DNA from: Perilla frutescens
Taxonomy: Eukaryota; Streptophyta; Magnoliopsida; Lamiales; Lamiaceae
Assembly (NCBI GenBank): GCA_026008535.1
Contig: BRKX01000004.1
Span: 12,921,501-12,985,500 of the forward strand
DNA length: 64,000 nt
Reading direction: 5' to 3'
This document shows positions 46,814 to 60,500 of this stretch, one piece after another. The position numbers and the translations under genes are program-made. Below the pieces are notes generated by a model. It ran no database searches. It had not been told where the DNA came from and was given only the letters and a program-made list of their open reading frames with translations. The first letter of the stretch is position 1. Every line of letters begins with the position of its first letter.

Positions 46814-49800
46814 ATGGCGGATTCATTTGGGGAAATTATGGTTGAAAAGTCGTCTTCTGTTGTCTCAAGTGATGAAGATGAGATTAATGGTGTCAAAAAA
46901 TTGTTAAGAAAGACGCCTAGTTCACGATCTGCAAAGAAATCTCATTTGAGTCGACCACCTTTGGCCTCTGTTGGTAATAGAGAGCTCTGTGATCTCTCTA
47001 AATTTTCTAAAGGTTCGATCAAGATGAATTTGGGGAAAGAGAAGAGCCGGGCGAAAAAGAAAACCAAAAAAGATATTAATCGGGCTGATTTGAGTTCGTC
47101 TCACGTTGATCATGAAGGAGAAAAGGATTTTATCTCTGATTTTACGTCTGAGGGTGAAGCCTTTGAGAAAGATAATATCTGCTATGATGCTAAGCCATTA
47201 CAAGTGGTTGAAGCGGGTGCCATGATGGAAAAATCAATTTTTTTAAGTGTAAAAGAATCTGGTAAGTCGAAGGAGTCGTCTATGGCGGAAGCTGGACTTG
47301 AACGATGTGCTGGGGGTAAGGAGTTGTTTAAGGATGCGTCTGATTTGAATCGGAGTCGCTCAGATTTAATTCCTAATTTTTCGTTAAAAAATTTGGACGT
47401 ATCGGATGAAGGAAGGGTTAAAGGAGATGATATTGGGAATGCATAGTTGGAGAGGAATGATTTTGATGATTTTGCATACCAGAAAGAGAAGGAAGAAGAT
47501 CGTCGACTCTCAGAGATGGAATTCAATCGGTTTATGCATGAAAATATCGAGTTGGGTGACGTCTCAGGTTGTTCGATTGATTCTGGGCATTTGAAGGCTG
47601 AGATTTTGAGTGTTGAATGGCCGGAATCTGGAAAAAGTAGTCGGAATATTTTGCAGAATTCGATCAGAGGTGATCGGCATTTTGAAGTTTCTGATTTCGT
47701 CATTGATCGAGAAATAGGTCTTCCAGGTTCATTTGGAGTTGTTAATCCGTCCAAATTCATTGAATCATTGCAACCTGATGTTAATCTGGAAAGATCGAAG
47801 CTTGATGGTAATCTGAATCGCGATCCCCTTGATTCTGGCAATTCTCACGTCCTACCATTTTTAAATCAAGCAGCGCAGCCTTATTCTGTTCCAGAAAACC
47901 CTAATTTCCAAAACCCTAGTTCTCATAACCAGTTGACCGAGCCACCCATACCTTGCCTGCCTTCAGTTCAGTCCCCACCCATTCATCATATCTCATCTAA
48001 CCCAACCGTTCGCCTGCAGGAGGATTCATGTACAATTAACCAGGTTCCCGTCCAACAGCTAACCCATTCAGCCACTTTCCCAAATCTGAATCAAAGTCAG
48101 CTTAATCGGGTCCCTGATTTGGGCTCGTCTCTTCACCCTCCAATTTCTACTCGACCCCCTTCTGATATTGTGGGTTCGACGAGCTATGGTCCGATTGGTG
48201 TGAGTTCAGCCACATTAAATCAAATTGAGTTGGAAAGTCAGATTGAATTGGACAACATTGAATCCCAGCCTCTTCAAAATCGGGAGGTGAGTTTTTATTC
48301 CAATCGGGTCGAATTTTCGGGTCTTGGGTTGCCAAATAATAATTCTTCAGCAATTGGGCCTAATTTATTTGATTTCCCTCCATTACCTGCCAATAAATCA
48401 ATTTCCCCAGCCCAATTACCTATTCTGCCGAATTTTTCCCCATCTGGGCCTGTTCCCCAAATTAATTCTGGGCCCAATTCAAAAAATAATTATTTGCAGT
48501 CCAATATGGAAAACAATTCAGAAAAAAATACCAGCGTGAATATTTTGGAATCCCCGATCATGGAGAAGACTACCAGTGATGTTGTGATGACGGAGCAATT
48601 GAATAATGTTTGGGGGAATTTGAAACATGTTAAGGAGAGGATCGAAAATCGAAGTGAACGTGAATCTGGGCATGAAATGGTTGGGGAAACAAATGCTGGA
48701 GATAATTTGAATTTTTTAGAAGCATTGCATGCTCCTCTTGCACAAATGGGTCCTGTGATGTTTAATCCTTCGACAATTAAAGATATTGGATCCATAGAGG
48801 TACGTGATAGCCTGTCGATTATTTCATTTAATCATAATGATCATGAATTCCTTACAGGTAGAATGAGACTTACATTAGTGGGCAAATTCTCGCATGTGAT
48901 CCCTTCCTCCTCTCATATCGATAAAGCTCTCCGAAATATTCAAATTACAGGTAATTTGTCATGGTTTTTTCTTAATGCTAGACATATTTTGATTAAGTTG
49001 ACGCATGAAACTGACTATATGAAACTTATCAAGGGGGCTAATGAATTACCAATTTGGTATGTTAATGGATGTCTTATGAGAGTGTTTAAATGGATGTCTG
49101 GTTTTAATTCGGCATTTGAAACCTCTATTTTTGCAATTTGGATTACGTTTCCTGGCCTCCCATTGTATCTTTTTGAACATAGTGCTTTATTTAAAATAGG
49201 GTCCATCTTTGGGAAACCTATACAAATTGAAAATGCCACTGCTAATAGAACTCGAGTCTCATTTGCAAAAATATGTGTTGAGATTGATTTAACTAAATCG
49301 TTTCCTTCCTCTATTTTGTTGAATCTTGATGGTAATGAGGTGAAGCAAAGGGTCGTGTTTGATAAATTGCCTCTTTATTGTGTGGATTGTAAACATATTG
49401 GGCATGCCCAGAATACGTGTTATGCTTCAGGAAAAATGCAGGTACCTCATCGTTCCCCACATGCCAGGCAGAACCAAGCCAACCCTAATCACTCTCGACC
49501 TCAGTCCAAAGATAAAGGGAAATCAGTTGTTATTGATCAAGGGACTTGTAAGACTATGAGAGATGGCCAGACGAGAGCTCCTCGTGATTCTGACAATGAA
49601 AATGGAGGCTGGCAGCAGGTTGAACGTCATCGGAGAAGAAGCACTAATGCAACAACTCCCCAAGTCTCAAATATGGGTAATCGATATCAGATTTTGAGTT
49701 CAGAGGGTTTGCAGAATATTCCTGAGTCTTCTCATGCTCCTATCGACTATATTCAACGTGATATGGATGAATTTCAGAAAGAAGTGGAAGCTGGGAATGT

Positions 49801-50119
49801 TAAAGGTGTTTCCATGAAAAGTGGCGGATTTGGCACGTCCAAGAAGGTTGTTGGATCAGTTATGAACAGTCAAGTTACCCAGAATATATCACCAAATGGG
49901 CAGAATGTTTCCAACATGGTTAAAGCTCCTACTTCAGCTCATGTTAATCGGTCGACTGGGAATAAAGAGATTGAGTCCTCGGCTACTTCTGATCGAATAT
50001 TTGAGAATCGGGAAGTTATGGGTTCAGCTTCTTCAAGTGAGGATCGGCATATTGCTGCTGTTTCAACGTCAGATTCTATGGGAAATATGCTTATGTTCAC
50101 AGCTGGACAAGATGATTAA
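46814..50119 (+). pseudogene. LINE ORF1 (DUF4283 and CCHC zinc knuckle), one stop
   Basis: From Met 46814 (MADSFGEIMVEKSSS) one frame runs to TGA-free 50119, broken only by TAG 47444-47446. The N-terminal two-fifths are Ser/Asn/Pro-rich and disordered-looking. The DUF4283 domain (about 48815-49370) includes GRMRLTLVGKFSHVIP, WFFLNARHILIKL and WITFPGLPLYLFEHSALFKI. The knuckle YCVDCKHIGHAQNTC has intact C-C-H-C ligands. ORF1 proteins of plant L1 elements bind the element RNA. The end of ORF1 may originally have extended beyond 50119: an open stretch at 50284-50565 in another frame (RVRSRARVFDEGG) sits before ORF2. Confidence 0.85.
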
Positions 50120-50575
50120 GTGGTGGAAATAAGGTGCGGTCTGCGGTGGAAAAATCAAAAGCAAGCTTGAATGAATGACGTGAATTTTCTGTTGGTTCGG
50201 TTTCATTGACTCATGATCGTGAGAGGAGCGTCGTTGTTTCTGGGTCTCATAAATGAGATGAAGGCGAGCTCAGCCGTTCAAGAATGGCAGTCAAAGACGG
50301 GAGGGTTCGTAGTAGAGCTCGAGTTTTTGATGAAGGAGGCGGTTCTAATAATTTTGATAAAACTCGTTTTAATCGACCCCGACATGCAACTGATCATAAT
50401 GAGGTTAGAGATGTGGATGGTAATGATGAGGATTTGAATCAAACTATTGTGGATGCGGCTGTTTGTAATGAACCAATTAATGAAGCTATAAAATCTCCCA
50501 TGCACACGTCTCCTATCTTGCATGGTCAACCTAAGGAGATTCCTCCATCTCCTATGAAGCTTTAATTGGTTTCTC
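50120..50575 (+). other. LINE inter-ORF region
   Basis: It contains an open 93-codon stretch (50284-50565, Arg/Asn/Asp-rich, ending PPSPMKL) that could be the frameshifted C-terminus of ORF1. The ORF2 Met follows 11 bases after its stop. Confidence 0.45.
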
Positions 50576-53500
50576 ATGTCTGTACAATTTTTAATTTGGA
50601 ATGCACGTGGCTTGGGTTCGAAAGTCAAGTGTGGTTATTTGCACAATTTAATAAGGTTGCATCGTTTGTCTCTTTTGGTGATTATTGAGCCTAAGGTTCA
50701 ATTTGATTCGGATTTTTTCAGTCGTCGTTTTGGGTTGACTTTGGTGGCGTCTAATTTATCTAATCATATTTGGATTTTTTGTGCTCATGGTTTTACTGTG
50801 TCTGTGGATTTGGATTTTAGTCAGTTGCTTCATGTGAGAGTGGATTCGCCTTTGTTGAGCCGGACTGTGTTTTTATCTCTTGTTTATGGTCGACATTCTC
50901 GTGATGACAGGTATGAGCTTTGGGATCAGTTGAGGGATATTGCTCTTGGTATTGATGGGAGGCCGTGGCTTGTTGGGGGTGACTTCAACATTTTGTTGAC
51001 TGAGGATGAGGTTGAGAATGGCGTGTCTGATCGCCATCGTGAGATGATGGACTTTGGGGACACTATCTCGGACTGTCAGTTGTTGGATCCGGGGTTTGAT
51101 GGGGCTTGGTTCACATGGGAGCGGCCTTCTACCGAGTTGAGAGAGAGATTGGATCGGGTCTTGCTTGGCGAGTTCTGGACGTCCGTTTTTGCTATGACCA
51201 GGGACACCCATTTGTCGAGGCACATCTCTGATCATGCTCCTTTGTTGGTTAGGTGTAAGTTTCTTGAGCAGATTCTGAAATCTTTCTTTAGATTTCAGAA
51301 TATGTGTATCCCGCACCACACCTTCAGGGAGACAGTTATGCAGGAGTAGAGTGTTCCTACTGGTTTCAACGACATGATGAATTTGTAGCTGAAGTTGAAA
51401 CGGGTTCGGAAGAGGCTGAGGCAGTGGAACTGGGATGTTTTTAGAGATGTCTTTGAGCGGGTTAGGCAGGCTGATGCTGCTGTTGTTGTTGCCCAGGCTT
51501 CTTATGATTCCTCCCCTACTCTGGAGGCTCGTGCTGAGCTCAGTCGCTGTGTGGCTGAGTATGTGCTTCGGACGAGGATGGAGGAAGACTTTTGGAAGCA
51601 GAAGGCGGTGGTTAGGTGGGTCACTGAGGGGGAGTGGAATTCTCGGTTCTTTCAGGGTTGGGTGAAGCTGAAGCGGTGTAAGTCCAAGATTCACTCGATT
51701 GAGGATGAGGGGCGTGTGATTGAGGATGATGCTGGGATTCGGGCTTCGGCTGCGGGTTTCTTTTAGAGGCTTCTCACGTCAAATATTGCTTAGTTCGGTG
51801 ATCCGGATTTCAGTTGTTTGCATGGGATTTCTTCAGATATGGATACAGATGGGCTTTGCCAGGTTCCGGATACATATGAGATCAGAGCTGTGGTTTTTAG
51901 GATCAGTAGAGACAGTGTGTCGGGTCCGGATGGATTCACTTCTTTGTTTTTTCAACATTGTTGGGACTTTGTTTGTAGTGATGTTGTGGGTGCGGTTGCG
52001 GATTTCTTTGCAGGAGCTCATATGCCGCGCAGCTTCACGGCTACTACTATCGTTCTTCTGCCGAAGAAGGATAGACCGGCTGCTTGGATTGATTATCGGC
52101 CTATCAGTTTGTGCAATGTGACCAACAAGATTATCACGAAGATTCTAACATCGCGGTTGGCTCCATTTTTGCCTGCCGTGCTCGCTCTGAATCAGAGTGG
52201 TTTTGTGAAGGGTCGTTTGCTCAGTGATAATGTCTTGCTTGCTCAGGAGATGATTGGAGATCTCCATATCAGCCGTGAGGTTCCCAATGTGGCTCTTAAG
52301 CTGGATATGGCGAAGGCGTATGATCGGGTTTATTGGTCGTTTTTGCTTGCTTTTTTGAGACATATGGGTTTTCCGGATCAGTGGGTGGACATGATTAGCA
52401 GGTGTATCAAGGATTGCTGGTTCTCAGTCCTCGTGAATGGGGCCCCAGCTGGTTTCTTTCCCTCTTCCCGAGGGTTGAGACAGGGGAATCCTCTATCTCC
52501 CTCCTTGTTTGTTCTTGCGGCTGATTACTTATCTCGGATTCTGGACAGATTGATTTGTGGTGATCCGGTCATAAGGTACAGGACGACGAAGAGGGTTTTT
52601 TCGGTTTCTCACTTGTCTTATGCTGATGACATCATCATCTTTACTAGAGCTGACCTAGATGGTTTGGGTCATCTTGTGGACTGCTTGGAGCACTATTCTT
52701 TGGTTTCAGGCCAGCTGGTGAACCGGGAAAAGAGCAACTTCTATATCATGGAGAAGATTGTTCCGACTTGGGGGTATCAACGAGGTTCTTTACCATTCAC
52801 TTATCTTGGGGTCCTGATCTACAGAGGCTTTCTGAAGTGCTCGCTTTTCATCCCTTTGAGACAGCGTTTGAGTGACAAGATTCACAACTGGTCGCATAGG
52901 CACTTGTCTTTTGGAGGTCGTCTGGTGCTCATCAGGAGCACCCTTGCTACTATTCCTTTGCACATCTTCCAGGTCATAGAGCCACCTCAGGGGGTCCTTC
53001 ATCAGCTCGAGCAGATGATTGCTTGTTTTTTTTGGGGTTCTGTTGGGGAGAAGAGGAAGATGCACTGGATCAGTTGGGAGACCATTTGTTTGCCGGTTTC
53101 TGAGGGAGGTTTGGGTATCCGTCGGTTTGGTGATCTGGTCACTGCCTTCAGTTGGAAGCTATGGTGGAGGTTCACAGCTCGTGATTCTTTGCTGGCCCGA
53201 TACATATGGGCTAAGTATTGTATGGGTCATTTGTATCCTTTGAGGGTGCCGTTGGGTCCGCATGACAGCCAGGTTTGGAAGAGAGTGGTTAGGGTTGGTG
53301 CTTGGGCTCAGGATCATATTCGGTGGTCCCTTGGGGACGGACAGGTTAGTTTTTGGGATGATATTTGGTGTGATGATGTTCCCTTATCTTCTTATTGCCC
53401 TGCTTCTCGTTTTGATCATTTGCATGTTGATTGGTACTTATCTGGTGAGTCTTGGTATGTTGAGCATGTGCATGCGTTGCATGAGCATTATGCTTTGCCC

Positions 53501-54158
53501 GTTGATTTGATTGATTCGGTGATCCGGACTCTGGTGATGTGGGGAGAGAGGGATAGCATGCGGTGGAATTTGACCTCAACAGGTGAGTTCTCTTTGACCT
53601 CTGCTTGGGATCAGGTCAGATACCGGCGGCCTGAACGTGCCATCTTTGGGTCCTTTTGGCATGATTATCTCACTCCCACTATATCTGTCTTTCTTTGGCG
53701 TCTCATGCATGATCGCATTCCTGTTGATGTTAGGTTGCAGTCCCGTCGTATTCATCTTGCGTCTCGTTGTCAGTGTTGTGTCGATCCGCTGGTCGAGTCC
53801 ATTGAGCATGTTTTTCTTTGGTCTGAGTCTACGAAATCGGTGTGGGCATATGTTGCGAATTGGTTCTATATTACTGCTCCACGTGCACACACTGTTGCAC
53901 ATGCTTTTGGGTTTTGGAGGGGGCTGTTCCCACGGTCCGTTCAGAAGCACATTAGCTTTTTGATTCCTTTCTTGGCTTTCTGGTTTATTTGGACGGAGAG
54001 GAACAGCCGCAAGCACCGCGGCGTTCCTTTCCTCGTGTCTCACATTGTTTGGCAGGTACAACATCACCTTCATCTTCTGGTTTCGGCTGGGAAGCTCCTT
54101 CCGCAGCATTGGTTGGGCTGTTACCCTCAGGTGCCTTTTATGCCTGTTGCTGACCCCG

Positions 54159-55200
54159 TGATGAGATCGTGCCTAGCAATGATCCAGATGATCCGGAGTT
54201 GCAGTTCAAAGGTCCTGTGACGCGTTGCGAGCTAGGAAGTTGCAAACTTATCTACAAGCTTCAATAAGGCGCAAATTCGAAATGCATGAAGATGAAGTGA
54301 AGAGCAGCCCGAGATGGATCACTATGCTAACCATTGATGATAAAGAATAAGGCTTGAAGTTAGTCGGTATGGGTATACTGACCAAATTGCATGAAGACAG
54401 TCGGTATGGGCATACTGACCGAGTTGACGTTAAAGATAACGTGTAGATTCATCTAATAATAGTCCAACACGTTAATTATGGAGCCGAAGTCCATAAGTGG
54501 CGAAATTTGAAGGTCCAAAATCAATTTGGGATTTATCTTTATCTAGATAGATTTTTCTTACTTTATTTTTGGTATCTTTTGATTCTTACCTTAAAAACAG
54601 ATTTTGGATAAGGTAACAATCCTAGTTAGATTAGCATTAGTATTTTCGTTCCTATCTAGTTAATTAGGTCATATATTTCGTCCCCTATCATATTATAAAT
54701 AGGGATATCATGTGACACTTAAAAAGTTAGACAATTGTAAGAAATAAAGAGTTATTCTCAATCTGTCTCACGATCCTTCGGTTGATCAAACTTTTATCTA
54801 CAATTCTATTGTTCTAGAAAATAAATAGTCTTATTTAATTTCTTCAGGGTATAATTAAGTACTTGGGAGAATTGCTATCCGGAGAAGCTAGACGTGCGCG
54901 TTCGGGTTATTCAACACTGGTTCGCCGAATCTAACCGATCCACAACAACACATCGCCGCCGCCTTCATCAACACCACCGCCACCTTCACCGACTTCCACC
55001 ACCTCCACCGCCGTATTCCAGCCCCCTCAAGTTGTTCGTCGTGTCCTCTTCGTTGTCCCATTCATTGTTCGTGTTTTCTAGTAAGTTTGTCTTTTAATTC
55101 GTGTCGGGTTGAGTCCTTCTTTAGCTGACTTTGTTCAAGTCCTTAAAGTCTTCCGCATGCGTTTTGTTCGTGTCATGGATTAGTTGTCCGGGTCACATCA
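54159..55200 (+). repeat. Gypsy 5' LTR
   Basis: It starts TGATGAGATCGTGCC and ends GGGTCACATCA. It contains a TATA box (ATTATAAATAGGG, about 54692) and AATAAAG (54743-54749). Two palindromic words GGTATGGGCATACTGACC or variants lie at 54363-54383 and 54400-54420. Its first 190 bp is a frameshifted copy of the coding tail seen in the 3' LTR. Confidence 0.93.
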
Positions 55201-55205
55201 TAAAT

Positions 55206-55221
55206 TTGGCATCAGAGCCAC
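55206..55221 (+). other. Gypsy primer binding site
   Basis: TTGGCATCAGAGCCAC lies five bases after the LTR. It matches the initiator tRNA-Met site TGGTATCAGAGCC with one change. Confidence 0.75.
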
Positions 55222-56050
55222 ATCAGCTCTGCTGGTCGTGGTTCAATCCGACGTGTCATCTACGTGTCAGTTATTTTTCGTACGTGTCATTTAATTTTCG
55301 TTTGTTTCGAGTTGTAATCTGATTCATATTCATTGAAAAAAAAGGCGAAAAAGAGCAAAGGGATCGAAATCCCTACAGCAAAAAAAAAACGAAAAAAAAT
55401 CACCGATAAAAAAAAAAACGAAAAATGAGATTGTTCTACTTGTTTTCGATTTTAATTCCTTGTTTTTAGATTTGTTCCATATATTTAGGGATTCTTAGAT
55501 TGTGTTCACATTGGTCAAACTTATCCAAATCTCTTCTATCTTATCCATTAGATTTCTTACCTTGTTTAGATAGATTTCATCATAATCTACATCTATTCAA
55601 GATCTTTCCATCCTCAGCCATATCTAATCAAATCTTCCACCCTTATCCATCATAGAATTCGATTCCTACACCTCTAGGATTCGAAATTTCCATCTCTTTT
55701 CCATATACACCCGGTTCACCTTATATACCACATAATCCATACACCCATACACCCGTGGTCCACATACACCAACCCATTGAATACTCATTCCACACGCCTA
55801 CTTCTACTCTTAGCAACCTTCCGGCTTGATTCTATCCGTTGGAGCTTGAAGAAGACCCAGAGGAGCTAATCAAGAGAAGCTGCTGAAGTTTTCGATCCAC
55901 CCACCCCCATATTTCACTCCACACGTGCACCACACATACTTGAGAGTTAAACACGAGTGGAAAAATCAAGAGTGACATACACGAGCGTTTGTGAGGAATT
56001 ATGAGGTTCTACTTTATTTTTTCTTCACGTTTGTTCATTTTGCAGGTAGA
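55222..56050 (+). other. Gypsy untranslated leader
   Basis: It contains A-rich runs (55335-55425) and a C-rich ACACCC region (55700-55950). The leader ends in a pyrimidine stretch plus TTTTGCAG (56037-56045), just before the gag Met. That looks like a 3' splice site, so a spliced leader is possible but not shown. Confidence 0.55.
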
Positions 56051-57540
56051 ATGAAGAAAGGAAATAACAAAGAGGCGTCTACTCCACCCTTTAAGGAGCC
56101 GAGATCGCCCAACACCCTAGGCGAGCAGTCCTACTTGTCCAAACGACAGTGGGATGCCAAGTACCAATACGAAGTTCTAGCATAACACTTTGAACGACAG
56201 ACTCGTCTACTGAAAGACGAACTTGGCAACCAAGTAGCTGAACTGCAAGAGAAGCTTGCAAGACTCAGAGCCCAGTCGACCACATCCCAAACGGTCCAAG
56301 GGAATCCTGAGAAGAGGCCACTCGAGCCTCAAGATGAAGAGACGAGGCAATCTGAGCCTCAAATCAATGCAGAGAGGCAATCCGAGCCTCAAGACAACAT
56401 AGAGAGGTGTCCCGATCCCCAGGATGAAGTACATGACTGACGCCAGCAGCAGAGACAAGTCAACAGGCCGCCGCCTGTACAACAAGTTGAACAAATGTCA
56501 CCCCGTGAGCCCGCCTTTGAAGAAGACTATGACTACGGATACGATTCCTATGCAACCAGTGGTTATGAAGCTGATTACATACCACAAGGGCACAGAGGAC
56601 GCCATGGCCGACCCCGAGGTCCCCATAGGCGTGCAAATCATCATGATGATGATGATGGTAGGCTCAACAACATCAAGACGAGCATACCCGAGTTTGAAGG
56701 CCTTCACGATCCCGATGTTTACTTAGATTGGGAATGTAAGGTAGAGAAGATCTTTGCATGCTACAACTTTTCAGAGCCAAAGAAGGTACAACTCGCATGC
56801 TTAGAGTTTAGAGGCTATGCAGCCTCATGGTAGGAAATGCAACAAGAAAGAAGGCGTAGAAACCACAATCCTCGAGTCGACAACTGGGAGGAGATGAAAG
56901 GATTCATGCGTGGGCGTTTCATACCCATTCATTATGAAAGAGAGCTTGAAAAGAAGCTCAATCGGGTCAAGCAAGGTACTAGATCAATCGAAGAGTAGCA
57001 TAAGGAGTTGGAGACGCTCTTAAATAGAGTTAGAAAGTAGGAGACCCTAAATGCTACCATCATTCGGTACATTGAAGGTATGAATCCTGATATTGCGTGT
57101 GAAGTCGAGCTCAGAGACTTCACCAGTGTAGAAAGAATGGTGCAGTATGCATCGATTGTGGAAAGGCAGCTAAGAGAGGGCCGCCGTCGATCCCATTACA
57201 GTGCAGCCCCTACACGCACTACTTGGAGTAAAGGTACACTTTCCACATCACTTGCTACTCCTACTACTGATTCTACATGTCCCAGAGGTCTATCCGAACC
57301 ACCCGAACGGCTTTTCGACCGTTCTACACCGCAGTCCAGCCGTAGACCCGAGTCTACGCCATCCAACCAGCCTCGACCAAATCCTCCACAGCCAAACAAA
57401 GGCAATACAGCCCATAATACAGCCCCTAATCGTGCTCGTGACATCCAATGTCATAAGTATCAAGGTTGGGGCCATTTCCAAGCTCAATGTCCAAACCGGC
57501 GGATTCTATACTTAACGAAATCAAATGAAGTCGAATCAGC
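56051..57540 (+). pseudogene. Gypsy gag, several stops
   Basis: The Met at 56051 (MKKGNNKEAS) follows a splice-acceptor-like sequence. A coiled-coil region comes next (LLKDELGNQVAELQEKLARL), then repeats of SEPQ, and the Retrotrans_gag core SIPEFEGLHDPDVYLDWECK, VEKIFACYNFSEPKKVQLAC and FMRGRFIPIHYERELEKKLN. The zinc knuckle near 57450-57485 (CHKYQGWGHFQAQC) has Tyr (57458-57460) where the second Cys belongs. In-frame stops: TAA 56182, TGA near 56437, TAG near 56834, 56996 and 57038. Confidence 0.85.
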
Positions 57541-60500
57541 CAGTGAAGATGAAAAAGAGCTCGTGGGTGATGCCACACTTGAAGAAGAAGTCGAGAATGA
57601 CGCCACCCCTAACCCAGTCGATCCAGAAGTTCAGCTCAGTTTGGTCACAATCCGGAGTTTGAGCATCATTCGAGAAGAGGAACAAGAACACCAACGGGAG
57701 AACATCTTCTACACCCGTGCAGTGATTCAAGGTCACATGTGTTCTATGATTATTGACAGTGGCAGTGTGATCAATGCCATCAGTCAATATGCAGTGGAAA
57801 AACTTGGTCTACCCGTTCAACAACATGCAAAGCCTTACAGATTGCAGTGGCTTATAGAAAGAGGCGAGATACGCGTGGTTCACCAGGTAAGTCTCTCATT
57901 CTCAATCCATAAGTTTTCTGACACTGTTTTGTGCGACGTTATCCCTATGGATGCGGCACACTTGTTGTTAGGCAGACATTGGCAGTATAATCGACGTGTT
58001 GTCCACGACGGACGTCTAAACACTTACACGGTCGACATAGATGGCCGAATCAGCACCTTAAGGCCATTATCACCAAAGGACGTTGCTATAGATCAGCAAC
58101 GCATGCAAGAGAAGTTTAAAGAGGAGAAGGAGAAGCAAGCAGCTGCAAAACGGGCTCCGAAGACTCCGATCGACGGCATGCCCAAAACAGTCGGTATGGG
58201 CATACCAACCGGTACTCAGCCCATTGCCACCACCCCTTCACCTTCAAAATAGCCCATTGACGACCCCAAAGCTTTAGGAAAGTCATCCAAGTCGAGTACA
58301 AACAAGCCTTACACTCAGAGCTTGTTTATTTCAGCAAAAGGGATCCAAAAAGCTGTCAAAGCAGGTATGCCTCTTGTTTTACTTACTTATAAGAGTAGTG
58401 CTACTAACGAGTTGTTTTCTAGTGATGTGCAGCCCTTATTAGATGAGTTTCGAGATGTGTTTCCTGAGGAGATACCTAGCGGCCTCCCTCCAGTTCGCGG
58501 GATCGAGCACCAGATCAATTTCGTACCCGGAGCAGTCCTTCCGAACCGACCAGCCTATCACACATCCCCTGACGAGACCAAATAGATAGATAGGCAAGTG
58601 AAGGAGCTATTGGAAAAGAAGCAAATCCGTGAGAGTTTGAGCCCCTGCGCCATTCCGGTCATTTTAGTGCCAAAGAAGAACAACGAATGGCGTATGTGCA
58701 TGGATTGCCGAGCAATCAAAAAAATCACGGTAAAGTATCGTTTTCCCATCCCTAGGTTAGATGATATGCTAGATGAATTGTCTGGAGCTTGCATATTTTT
58801 GAAAATTGACTTACGATCTGGTTATTTCCAAGTTCGTATGCAAGAGGGTGATGAGTGGAAAACTGCATTTAAGACAAAGCATGGTTTATATGAGTGGCTT
58901 GTTATGCCTTTTGGTCTCACTAATACACCAAGCACATTTATGCGTTTGATGAATCATGTTTTGTGTGAAGTGATTGGAAAGTATGTAGTTGTGTATTTTG
59001 ATGACATCCTGATTTACAGTGACACTACACATACACATATGCAACACCTTAGACACGTTTTTGAGCTTCTTAGGGAGTTGAAATTATATGGTAATCTGTC
59101 TAAGTGTTCTTTTTGCATGAGTGAAGTCGTTTTTCTAGGCTTCGTTGTGAGTTTACGTGGTATAGAAGTAGACTGTTCCAAAATCAAAGTAATTGAGGAA
59201 TGGCCAACTCCTAAGTCTACGAGTGATATGAGATCTTTCCATGGCCTTGCTGGCTTTTATCGTCGCTTTGTATGCGATTTTTCCAGCATAGCTGCGCCGC
59301 TTACTGAGTTAAGCAAGAAAGATCGAAAGTTTGAATGGGGTCCTGTTCAAGAGCATGCGTTTAACACTTTAAAGTCTTGTTTATGTAATGCGCCTATTCT
59401 TGCTCTTCCGGACTTCAATAAAACATTTGAAATAGAATGTGATGCCTCGGGCAAAGGGATTGGTGCTGTTTTAATGCAGGAACGGCGCCCAGTCGCCTAC
59501 TTTAGTGAGAAGTTTCACGATGCAGCCCTTCGTTATTCGATTTATGACAAGGAGTTGTACGCACTAAAGAGAGCTTTGGAGACATGGCAGCACTATCTAT
59601 GGCCAAAGGAGTTCGTGATTCACACGGACCACGAGAGCTTGAAGCATTTAAAAGACCATCAAAATTTGAATAAACGGCATGCACGCTGGGTAGAGTTCAT
59701 CGAGTCCTTTCCGTACGTCATCAAGTACAAGAAAGGCGCTGAAAACGTGGTAGCCGATGCACTTTCACGAAGGTACGTTCTCTTAAACTTAATGCATGCT
59801 AAGCTGTTGGGATTTGATCACATTAAGGGCTTAGATGCATTAGATCCATTTTTTGCACCTATATATGAAGCATGTCCGAAACTTGCTAAGGCTAGAGATT
59901 GATTTTTCATGCATGATGGGTTTCTGTTCAAGGGTTCTTGTTTGTGTGTTCCTAAGTCTTCTATGCGTGAATTGTTAGTTCTTGAATCGCATGCGGGAGG
60001 TTTAATGGGTCACTTTGGTGTTTCAAAAACATTAGACTTGCTGAATGAACACTTTTATTGGCCGCATATGAGACATGATGTTGAAAATGTGTGTAGTAGA
60101 TGTATAACTTGTAGGAGATCGAAATCTACATCACACCCGTTTGGTTTATACACTCCTCTACCAGCCCCATCTTCCCCGTGGATTGATTTATCTATGGATT
60201 TCATATTAGGATTACCACGGTCTAGGTCTGGTCGAGATTCAATCTTTGTTGTAGTTGATAGGTTTTCCAAGATGTCTCATTTCATTGCATGTAGGAAAAC
60301 CGATGATGTAGTACACATAGCCAATCTGTTCTTTATACATGTTGTGCGTTTACATGGAATACCTAGAACTATTGTTAGTGATAGGGATTCTAAGTTTCTT
60401 GCACACTTTTGGCGTGTACTATGGGGTAAGTTAGGTACGAAATTGTTATTTTCTACTGCATGTCATCCGCAAACTGATGGACAAACTGAAGTAGTTAATC

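Noticed and set aside
50213..50437. Plus-strand frame between LINE ORF1 and ORF2
   Set aside because: It overlaps the better candidate for a shifted ORF1 C-terminus (50284-50565) and has no motif.
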